Source: Bacillaceae bacterium (GTDB lineage Bacteria > Bacillota > Bacilli > Bacillales_A > Planococcaceae). Taken from it: a DNA stretch of 10,458 nt. The stretch covers positions 1 to 10,458 of the forward strand of contig JASLGI010000241.1 of assembly GCA_030149685.1 (NCBI GenBank), written 5' to 3'. Position 1 is the first letter of the stretch. Every line of letters begins with the position of its first letter. Below the pieces are notes generated by a model, which saw nothing but the letters and a program-made list of their open reading frames with translations, did no database searches and had not been told where the DNA came from. Shown here in pieces: positions 1 through 6,221 of the stretch. The position numbers were made by a program, and so were the translations under genes.

Positions 1-1634
1 GGTAGTACGAAGGCATCGTTTTTCTTTTGCGTTAATTTCGTCGAAAAATAAATCACTTTTGCTCCTCGTTTTAACAGTGCTTCTCCGTGCTCTCGAACGA
101 ATGTATCACGAGAAGTTTCTGTCGTTAACACAAAAATCGGCATTCCTTGTTGAACGAGAGCTACTGGACCGTAACGAAGCTCCCCGCTCGCATAACCTTC
201 TGCATGGACGAGTGTCAATTCCTTCAACATGAGTGCTGCTTTTTTAGCGACTGTGTAATCTAAACTACTACCGACGATAAATGTGTGTTGTTGTCGAATA
301 AATAAAGAAGCAAGTTCATTTAACGTATGTTTTTTCTGCATCGTCTGAAACATCGCTTGCGAACAAACAGCAAACTGCTTCGGCACATTTATCCGTGTTT
401 TCATCCCTCGTTCTTCTCCTGTTGCCGCTGCGAGCATAAATAAAAGAGCGATACTAGCGGTATACGTTTTCGTCATCGTTTTTGCTCGTTCAATACCTAT
501 TTCCATCGAAACGATATGTGTCGCTTTTTCAAGCATATGCCCTTCCTTTTCATTCGTCACGACAATCGTTGGATACCCTGCTTCATTTAAACGATTCAAT
601 AACGGTTGACCGATACTAGATTCTTCTTTCGGAGAAACAAATAAAAAAACAGCTCCATCTTCAATAAAAGGAAACTCATAATAAAATTCAGTCGTTCGCC
701 ACACATCAACAGGCAATGCTGCTAATTGTTCAAATTGACGTTTCGCTACGAGCCCAACATAGTAACTAGAATGCGAAGCGATCATGTACAATTTCTTTGC
801 TCCTTTTAACGTTTCCATCAATGAAGGAGCAAAATGGGCACTCCCATCACTTGCTGTAAATTGTCGAACGAGGTGACAAAGAACACTCGGTTGTTCATGA
901 ATATATTGAAACATTCGATCTTCGGTCGCTTCTAAATGCTTAGAAGGAAAATCTCCTTTTCTTTCTTGAACGTAATGAGGAATACTTTCTTCTTGAAATG
1001 TTTGTACGACATACTCATCCCCTTTTATATGAAGCAACGTTTCATCAGAAAGCGTAACAATCTCTTCCATCTCTTGAGGAAGCATTTGAAAATCTGTTGA
1101 AACGATGGACTCCTTTTCTCCAATACCATAAAAAAGAGGCAACTGATTTTGTGCTACGAGCAATTCATCTTCGCTTTCTCCATCGAGTAAAAATAATACG
1201 TATTGACCGTCTAATTGGTGGAGCAATTCACAAAAAATCTCTTTCGTCGCTCGTCCATCGCTTTTTCGTTCGATCCACTTCGCTAAAACTTCTTCTGCTG
1301 ATTGTTCTTCTTCAAAACGAAATTGATCAATGTTCGTAATTTCACCTTTTAATACTAATAAAAAACGTCCACTCGGACTCATTAGCATCTTTTTTTCACC
1401 TGTTATTAAGCGAGCAACACTTACTTGATAAACCTCTTCATATTTAGCTGCAACTTCATACGCATATTGAATCGCTTCAAATTCATTTTGATTGTGTGCT
1501 AATTCAATTTTATGACGTAAAGGAATCGCTAAATCTAAATCGATACAGGCTTCTTCTTCTCTATTTTTTAACATGTTCGATAGTAAATAATTCGCTCGTT
1601 TTAAATGTCCAATATAACCGATAATCGTACTCAT
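1..1634 (-). CDS. GlmS-like protein with degenerate active sites (partial, 3' end beyond window)
   Basis: The first 544 residues are visible and the frame is open to the window edge; GlmS is about 600 residues. The fold follows glucosamine-6-phosphate synthase: an N-terminal Ntn-amidotransferase-like part (about 1-215), then two SIS sugar-isomerase domains (about 270-400 and 440-544). The best match is HAEGYASGELRYGP (477-490) in SIS2. The start MSTIIGYIG aligns with MCGIVGYIG, so the nucleophilic Cys is Ser and the HTRWATHG block is absent. In SIS1, CGTS reads SHSS (287-290) and SQSGET reads SPKEES (334-339). In SIS2, the residues matching E. coli Lys485 and His504 are Met469 and Tyr488, while Glu488 is kept (Glu472). 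Glutamine hydrolysis and sugar isomerisation are therefore both unlikely. The start is the ATG behind a GAGGAGGAGC site. The frame is clean and family assignment is firm. Its role is unknown: sugar-phosphate sensing or partnering with true GlmS are guesses. Confidence 0.85.
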   Translation of the reverse strand, partial: MSTIIGYIGHLKRANYLLSNMLKNREEEACIDLDLAIPLRHKIELAHNQNEFEAIQYAYEVAAKYEEVYQVSVARLITGEKKMLMSPSGRFLLVLKGEITNIDQFRFEEEQSAEEVLAKWIERKSDGRATKEIFCELLHQLDGQYVLFLLDGESEDELLVAQNQLPLFYGIGEKESIVSTDFQMLPQEMEEIVTLSDETLLHIKGDEYVVQTFQEESIPHYVQERKGDFPSKHLEATEDRMFQYIHEQPSVLCHLVRQFTASDGSAHFAPSLMETLKGAKKLYMIASHSSYYVGLVAKRQFEQLAALPVDVWRTTEFYYEFPFIEDGAVFLFVSPKEESSIGQPLLNRLNEAGYPTIVVTNEKEGHMLEKATHIVSMEIGIERAKTMTKTYTASIALLFMLAAATGEERGMKTRINVPKQFAVCSQAMFQTMQKKHTLNELASLFIRQQHTFIVGSSLDYTVAKKAALMLKELTLVHAEGYASGELRYGPVALVQQGMPIFVLTTETSRDTFVREHGEALLKRGAKVIYFSTKLTQKKNDAFVL

Positions 1635-1660
1635 CTGTGCTCCTCCTCTTTCAAACAAAC

Positions 1661-1666
1661 ATTATA
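1661..1666 (-). promoter_or_regulatory. Candidate -10 box for the GlmS-like gene
   Basis: A perfect TATAAT lies on the minus strand 27 bases ahead of the ATG, just upstream of the GAGGAGG ribosome binding site. No convincing -35 hexamer sits 16-18 bases before it, where the sequence is purine-rich. The promoter may need an activator, or the box may be chance in AT-rich DNA. Confidence 0.35.
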
Positions 1667-1736
1667 TTTTCTTTTCCCTCTCTTTTCTTCATTCAAACCT
1701 TCTTTCAAAAAACATTATTCATTGACATAAACTTCA

Positions 1737-1765
1737 TTGACCACCTAAAAAGAACATTGTATGAT
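1737..1765 (+). promoter_or_regulatory. SigA-type promoter of the DUF2157 operon
   Basis: TTGACC (1737-1742), a 17 bp spacer and TATGAT (1760-1765) make a near-consensus vegetative promoter. It is followed by a GGAAAGGAGTG ribosome binding site and the ATG at 1795. A nine-base direct repeat, TTCATTGAC, occurs at 1718-1726 and 1733-1741. Its second copy overlaps the -35 box. Confidence 0.75.
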
Positions 1766-1794
1766 AACAATACTTCAAGGAAAGGAGTGATTCG

Positions 1795-2880
1795 ATGAAA
1801 CAATCATTACCACCGAAAGTATACGATGCACTGCAACATGCACTCGATGAATTACACCGCGAACAATTGTTAGATTCGGCACAACTTCATCAGGCAAAAA
1901 GCTATTATAAGAAAAATAAAAAGCTTTCCCCGATTACTGCTTTACTATCAATTAGCGCAATTTTAATCGGAATTGGACTCATCGCACTCATTTCAAGTTT
2001 TTGGGCGACATTTACACCAAATATGAAATTTCTCGTTTTATGGGGAGGTACAGCACTACTTTTCACCGCTGCGTTCTTCTTAGAACGACAGAGCGTAAAA
2101 GCAGGAAGAAGTTTATATTATGCAGGGAGTTTAGCATTCGGAGCGAGCGTATTTTTACTCACCTCAATGTTTCTTCCTGAATACACAACGAGCGCTTCCT
2201 TTTTAACCATTGTCGGATTATTGCCACTCATCTACTTTTTACAAGACCGACTACTACTCGGTGGTGCATTTCTTACGATGATTATTACTTCCTTTAATTT
2301 TTGGTCGACGAATGCAATCAGTGAAGGGCTGATTGGGTTATTATTAACAAGTATTCTCATTAGTATTCACGAATACTCCAAACGACCGAATACGCTCCTT
2401 TATTCACTAGAAATTATCGCTCTTGCTGTCTGGTTTAACGTCTTATTCATGACATTAGATGTACCTGCTGTTTTCCAAGCGCTCTTCTTCATTTTATTCA
2501 GTATCGGTCTTTTGTATTTGCGGACAGAACGTTACAAAGCATGGACACCTTGGATGACGACACTTATTTTAGCCTTTGCAGGACTGAGCTTAACATTTCC
2601 TGAAACGTGGGAAAACGGCTTTATCGATCACGGACACGTCCCTGCTATTTTATGGACGATTGTGTTCACAGCAGTGCTCTTCCTTGCGTTGAAACGATTC
2701 ACTTTACAATCGATCGTATTAATTGGACTCGTCACATTCCGTATTTACAGTAACTATACGTACGAGCTTATTCCAAAATCGTTATTTTTCTTACTAGCGG
2801 GGATCATTTTATTCATTATCGGATTTTTACTCGAACGAGCGTATCGCAAAAAAGAAGGAGGCTCTTCACATGAACAATAA
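1795..2880 (+). CDS. DUF2157 family multi-pass membrane protein
   Basis: A 361-residue integral membrane protein. Residues 1-44 form a soluble, charged, helical N-terminus (LDELHREQLLDSAQLHQAKSYY), the usual head of DUF2157 proteins. From about residue 45 to 347 there are some ten to twelve hydrophobic segments, including SAILIGIGLIALISSFWATF, typical of the family's first helix. The end (TFRIYSNYTYELIPKSLFFL... then LLERAYRKK) resembles the last helix and basic tail of DUF2157/DUF4401 proteins. The ATG is preceded by GGAAAGGAGTG at good spacing. It overlaps the next gene by 11 bases, so the two are translationally coupled. DUF2157 genes commonly sit beside a GDYXXLXY protein, as here. Biochemical function is unknown. 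Family call is from motif and architecture recognition. Confidence 0.8.
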   Translation: MKQSLPPKVYDALQHALDELHREQLLDSAQLHQAKSYYKKNKKLSPITALLSISAILIGIGLIALISSFWATFTPNMKFLVLWGGTALLFTAAFFLERQSVKAGRSLYYAGSLAFGASVFLLTSMFLPEYTTSASFLTIVGLLPLIYFLQDRLLLGGAFLTMIITSFNFWSTNAISEGLIGLLLTSILISIHEYSKRPNTLLYSLEIIALAVWFNVLFMTLDVPAVFQALFFILFSIGLLYLRTERYKAWTPWMTTLILAFAGLSLTFPETWENGFIDHGHVPAILWTIVFTAVLFLALKRFTLQSIVLIGLVTFRIYSNYTYELIPKSLFFLLAGIILFIIGFLLERAYRKKEGGSSHEQ

Positions 2881-3469
2881 GAAATTTTTTATTAGTTTAT
2901 CCGTTCCTCTTCTTTTATTACTCGTTCTCTACTTCATTCCCTTTTATTTAATGAAATCTGATGAAACGATTGAACTTTCGATGTACTCGTATCAACCAGG
3001 TACATCAGATACAATTCCGTCTGTTGAATTTCATTTTTCTGAAAAAGAATTACAACAATCAAGTACAGAAGAAAACTTCAAAGATATTTTAGAGAAAACA
3101 GAAGGCACTCTCGATGGATACATCATCTTTACGAAAGATGTTCCTGCTCAAATCGAACGTCTCACTTTGCACGAACCGAAAAACGTTCCTTATGTACGAG
3201 CTACTTTTCAGCTCTACGATCACAAGTTTTCATACGACACATTAACGATTAATGTGCCCATCGGAAAAGCGATTCAAACGTATTCACCGCATACACCGAA
3301 CAAAAAGAAAGAACAATTTCTATGGGACGATCAAGCAACGGATGACGTCAATTTCTTCAATGAACAATACCACTGGCTCGCAACGATTCATTTAAAAAAT
3401 GGCCGAGGTATCCTTACAGATCTACAACCGGTCGATGATGAGCAAACGGATGTAAAGAAAAAAGAATAA
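2870..3469 (+). CDS. GDYXXLXY-like membrane-anchored protein, partner of DUF2157
   Basis: A 199-residue protein with one N-terminal membrane helix (about 5-28), which may be an uncleaved signal anchor, and an extracytoplasmic remainder. Size, anchor, position behind a DUF2157 gene, and C-terminal pattern (DGYIIFTKD at 82-90, WLATIHLKNGRGILTDL at 169-185) match GDYXXLXY proteins. The family-naming GDYxxLxY motif itself is not recognisable: the matching region reads IELSMYSYQPGT followed by VEFHFS. This is either a divergent member or a different small protein in the same slot. The start overlaps the upstream gene's 3' end, and an AAGGAGG site lies inside that gene. The tail is very Lys/Glu-rich (VKKKE). 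It is followed directly by a terminator, ending the operon. Confidence 0.65.
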   Translation: MNNKKFFISLSVPLLLLLVLYFIPFYLMKSDETIELSMYSYQPGTSDTIPSVEFHFSEKELQQSSTEENFKDILEKTEGTLDGYIIFTKDVPAQIERLTLHEPKNVPYVRATFQLYDHKFSYDTLTINVPIGKAIQTYSPHTPNKKKEQFLWDDQATDDVNFFNEQYHWLATIHLKNGRGILTDLQPVDDEQTDVKKKE

Positions 3470-3470
3470 G

Positions 3471-3507
3471 AAAAAAGGAACGGGCTCATTCGCCAGTTCC
3501 TTTTTTT
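3471..3507. terminator. Bidirectional rho-independent terminator between convergent operons
   Basis: Stem GGAAC (3477-3481) pairs with GTTCC (3496-3500), followed inward by GGC/GCC and a six-base loop (3486-3491). It is flanked by six A's on the left and seven T's on the right, so it can end transcription from both sides. The minus-strand monooxygenase's TGA stop lies in the loop and its last codons form one stem arm. Confidence 0.85.
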
Positions 3508-4499
3508 ATTTGTGTAGCTACACGTAAAAATGGTTGCAATACTTCCTCTACACTGCCTTCTTTTGCTAAATATCCCTTTTCTCCTGCCCACATCGACACG
3601 TAAGCTGGATTTTGTTGACGAATCGATTCACTACGCATTCGCTTCGTCCATTCATTTTGATAAGGATACGGAGCAATCGTTGCATCTTTCATCTCTTCGA
3701 TAAACGTATTTCGAATGCCTTGTGCCCATTTGCCTGAAAATGCTTTCGTATAAACGAAATCCCCTTTTTTCGTTTGGCCAAGCACTTCTTTATGCAAAGA
3801 AGGAGCACCACTTTCTGTTGTTCGTAATAAAGCGGTTCCTAATTGAATCGCATCTGCCCCGAGCTCAAACATCGCTCGAGCATCTTTTTCTGTCGCAATG
3901 CCCCCTGCAGCAATGCGTGGAATTTTCATATGAGCAGTTTCTTGCAATAACTGCTCAAGTGCAACAAAACAACCTTCTTCAGTAAATGAACCGCGATGGC
4001 CCCCCGCTTCTTTCCCTTGCAAAATGACGACGTCCGCTCCTAAAGCTTCGACTTGCTCTGCTTCTTCTTTCGATGTCGCAGTTACAAGCGTAACAATTCC
4101 TTCCTTACGCAAACGATCGATATGTTCTTTTTTCGGTAAACCGAACGTGAATGAAACATAAGGGACTTGCGCCTCACAGACGACGTCGAGTTGCTCTTCA
4201 TAAAAAGACTTCGGTGTCACAAGCGGCGCTGCATCTAATCCGAGACGATCTTCAAATGTTCGAATCGACGCATAAGCTCTCGCTGCACATACATTCGTGC
4301 AAGACGTTTCTTCCGGTACGAATAAATTCACACTAAACGGTGCTGATGTCATCGATTGAATTTTGGCAATCGCCTCACTCGTTGCCTCTTCCGTCATATA
4401 CCCCGCGCCTAATGAACCGAGTGCCCCTGCCTCTGAACAATGTGCGACAAATTCTGGTGTCGTCACACCTGCCATTGGTGCTTGAACGACTTTTCTCAT
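3486..4499 (-). CDS. Nitronate monooxygenase / 2-nitropropane dioxygenase family FMN oxidoreductase
   Basis: A TIM-barrel flavoprotein of 337 residues from the preferred start. Landmarks, numbered from the alternative start two codons upstream, are QAPMAGV (8-14) at the first strand, QGKEAGGHRGSF (163-174) with the family's conserved His at 170, and phosphate-binding AAGGIATEKDA (199-209) with QLGTALL (221-227). Nitronate monooxygenases use FMN and oxygen to oxidise alkyl nitronates such as propionate-3-nitronate. The same family includes FabK-like enoyl-ACP reductases, so the substrate is not certain. An ATG at 4505 is possible, but GAAGGA abuts it with no spacer, whereas ATG 4499 has a six-base spacer and is preferred. 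The gene lies 14 bases after the NhaC-family gene and shares its T-box-controlled transcript. Its last codons are built into the terminator. Confidence 0.85.
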   Translation of the reverse strand: MRKVVQAPMAGVTTPEFVAHCSEAGALGSLGAGYMTEEATSEAIAKIQSMTSAPFSVNLFVPEETSCTNVCAARAYASIRTFEDRLGLDAAPLVTPKSFYEEQLDVVCEAQVPYVSFTFGLPKKEHIDRLRKEGIVTLVTATSKEEAEQVEALGADVVILQGKEAGGHRGSFTEEGCFVALEQLLQETAHMKIPRIAAGGIATEKDARAMFELGADAIQLGTALLRTTESGAPSLHKEVLGQTKKGDFVYTKAFSGKWAQGIRNTFIEEMKDATIAPYPYQNEWTKRMRSESIRQQNPAYVSMWAGEKGYLAKEGSVEEVLQPFLRVATQIKKGTGE

Positions 4500-4519
4500 A
4501 TCCATTCCTTCTTTCGCCT

Positions 4520-5905
4520 TTATTTTGCTGTTTTCGTCAACGTTTTACCTGTAAGGCCAAAAAGAATCGTTAATACTGGTGAAAGTAAAGAGAAAAATGC
4601 AAATGGTAAGTACGCAAGAACTGGTACCCCTAAAGCATCTGCTATAAAAATACCACAAACACTCCATGGAACGAGCGGGTTAACGACCGTCCCTGCATCT
4701 TCCATTACTCGACTTAAGTTTTTCGCTTCGAGCCCTACTTTCGCATAGTGTTCTTTGAACGATTGTCCTGTTAAAAGGATCGATAAATATTGTTCGCCGA
4801 TGAAGACGTTAACGCCGATCGCCGTTAAAGCAGATGCTGTCACGACAGACGATGCTTTCGTTAACATATGTTGCACTTTTCGTAATAAGCTCTGAACAAT
4901 ACCGAGAGTAAATAATAATCCTCCCATACTTAATGCAAGTAAAACGAGACCGATTGTAAACATCATACTATTTAATCCGCCTCTTGTTAAGAGGGCATCG
5001 ATTGCTTCTTGACCTGTTTCGCTCACAAAACCACCAAACATGATGTTCATTACGTCAGATGCTGACAAATTCATATGTAAATATGATAAAGCGATCGCAA
5101 CGACTGAACTGATTGCTAATGTTAAAACCGCGGACGTTTTACGAAATGTTAAAACAATTAAAACGAGTAACGGTATAAGCGCGTACCAATGAACCATACC
5201 GGTTGCAAGCAATCCTTCTTTAAAAGATTGCATGTTTTCCATCGGAATCGCATCTGCTTTCGGTGACAACCACATAAAGAGGCCTCCGGTAATAATAAAG
5301 GCTGGTACCGTCGTCCAACTCATATTTTTAATATGTTCGAATAAATCGACACCGACAAGAGATGCTGATAAGTTCGTCGTATCAGATAACGGAGACATTT
5401 TATCTCCGAAGAACGCTCCGCTAACAATCGCACCAGCGACCATCGGTAATGAAACGTCCAAAGCAGTAGCCATTCCTAAAAAAGCGACACCGACTGTTGC
5501 TACAGTCGTCAGCGAACTTCCAACCGAAATCCCGATAATTCCTGTGACGACAAAAACTGTCGCTAAGAAAAATGTCGGTGAAATAAAACTAAATCCTAAA
5601 TACATAAGTGTCGGAATCGTTCCCCCGATAATCCAACTACTGACTAAAATTCCAATAAAGAAGAATAGGAAAACGGCTCCCATTCCACTACTTGCTCCTT
5701 GCACCATGCCATGTTCCATCGTTTTATAATCAATGCCGCGAAACAGTCCATATAAAATCAAGAAAAATGTTGATAATAAAATCGGAATATGTGGTGCGAC
5801 TTCGAAGAAATAAATACTCCCTCCGATTGTTCCAACTACGAGAATCGATAATAAGACTGCTTCCCAAAATGGGGTTTTTCTCACTTCTTGAATCGTTAAC
5901 AACAC
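4520..5905 (-). CDS. NhaC family Na+/H+ antiporter-like transporter, T-box controlled (probable tyrosine transporter)
   Basis: A polytopic membrane protein of 461 residues. The NhaC signature is clear in the middle: GSSLTTVATVGVAFLGM, then GAIVSGAFFGDKMSPLSDTT, with VGVDLFEHIKNMSWTTVP after it. About eleven to thirteen hydrophobic segments are visible. The start chosen is GTG 5905, five bases after AAAGGG. The frame stays open upstream to a GTG at 5983, but that extension would be translated from the T-box antiterminator and terminator, so it is rejected. NhaC proteins exchange Na+ and H+, sometimes with an organic solute. The tyrosine-type T-box suggests this one imports tyrosine or a related compound. 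From memory, comparative T-box studies proposed this for NhaC-family YheL-like genes in Firmicutes. Transport specificity is inference. Confidence 0.87.
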   Translation of the reverse strand: MLLTIQEVRKTPFWEAVLLSILVVGTIGGSIYFFEVAPHIPILLSTFFLILYGLFRGIDYKTMEHGMVQGASSGMGAVFLFFFIGILVSSWIIGGTIPTLMYLGFSFISPTFFLATVFVVTGIIGISVGSSLTTVATVGVAFLGMATALDVSLPMVAGAIVSGAFFGDKMSPLSDTTNLSASLVGVDLFEHIKNMSWTTVPAFIITGGLFMWLSPKADAIPMENMQSFKEGLLATGMVHWYALIPLLVLIVLTFRKTSAVLTLAISSVVAIALSYLHMNLSASDVMNIMFGGFVSETGQEAIDALLTRGGLNSMMFTIGLVLLALSMGGLLFTLGIVQSLLRKVQHMLTKASSVVTASALTAIGVNVFIGEQYLSILLTGQSFKEHYAKVGLEAKNLSRVMEDAGTVVNPLVPWSVCGIFIADALGVPVLAYLPFAFFSLLSPVLTILFGLTGKTLTKTAK

Positions 5906-5930
5906 GCTCACCCTTTCTTTTTTCAAACAC

Positions 5931-5971
5931 AAAAAGAGCCTCTTCATCCCTAAAAGGGACGAAGAAGCTCT
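5931..5971 (-). terminator. T-box regulatory terminator
   Basis: A 16 bp stem, AGAGCTTCTTCGTCCC with GGGATGAAGAGGCTCT and a short TTTTA loop, leads into a run of T's (5935-5931). Pairing is complete with two G-T pairs. It is mutually exclusive with the antiterminator formed by the T-box core just upstream. It may also stop read-through from the helicase gene. Confidence 0.9.
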
Positions 5972-6140
5972 CCGCGTTACCACCCTCGTTAACGTACAAA
6001 TAATAAATCATTACATACGTTCACTTATCTTAATCGATATGCGCTACTGTATTTCGTTACCGCCCTCGCCTAAACTTTCACCACCCGTTTAGTCTCTATT
6101 TGCTGACCGGAGCGTCCCTACTCGTTTTGTAGCATCGATT
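5931..6140 (-). promoter_or_regulatory. T-box riboswitch (tyrosine specifier) upstream of the NhaC-family gene
   Basis: The T-box core AGGGTGGTAACGCGG is at 5986-5972 (minus strand), followed by a terminator hairpin. Stem I is readable. Its base pairs AATCGAT/ATCGATT and GCTAC/GTAGC (6140-6129 with 6047-6032). At the top, AGAGA precedes an apical stem CTAAAC/GTTTAG closing a GGGTGGTGAAA loop. In the descending side of the specifier loop (GAAATACA) the codon is UAC at 6051-6049, followed by A, which reads tyrosine. UGGU in the antiterminator bulge would pair with ACCA, fitting a tRNA with discriminator A, as expected for tRNA-Tyr. Uncharged tRNA-Tyr should stabilise the antiterminator and switch on the operon. 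Specifier placement is manual folding. Confidence 0.92.
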
Positions 6141-6153
6141 GCTTTATTTTTTT

Positions 6154-6180
6154 CATTTCCTGTTTGCAAACTTGGAATTG
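6154..6180 (-). repeat. Inverted repeat at the predicted transcription start of the T-box operon
   Basis: CAATTCC and GGAAATG flank a perfect ten-base palindrome GTTTGCAAAC. It starts about seven bases after the -10 box, just ahead of stem I. It could be an operator or a 5' stabilising hairpin. No protein can be assigned. Confidence 0.5.
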
Positions 6181-6186
6181 ATAGAA

Positions 6187-6215
6187 ATCGTACACACGAT
6201 TTTATCGAATGTCAA
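6187..6215 (-). promoter_or_regulatory. SigA promoter of the T-box / NhaC / monooxygenase operon
   Basis: A perfect TTGACA (6215-6210), a 17 bp spacer and TACGAT (6192-6187) lie on the minus strand. The -35 box begins only seven bases after the helicase stop codon. Start of transcription is predicted near 6180, about 275 bases ahead of the GTG start, which fits a T-box leader. Confidence 0.82.
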
Positions 6216-6221
6216 GCCTTT

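Noticed and set aside
1097..1339. Plus-strand 80-residue frame inside the GlmS-like gene
   Set aside because: It is a shadow of the minus-strand coding sequence with no ribosome binding site.
5232..5729. Long plus-strand open frame opposite the NhaC-family gene
   Set aside because: It lies antisense to a well-supported membrane protein gene, has no ribosome binding site and no recognisable motif.
5730..6011. Minus-strand 93-residue frame overlapping the T-box
   Set aside because: It covers the riboswitch core, the terminator and the NhaC N-terminus in another frame. It has no start signal and no protein-like pattern.
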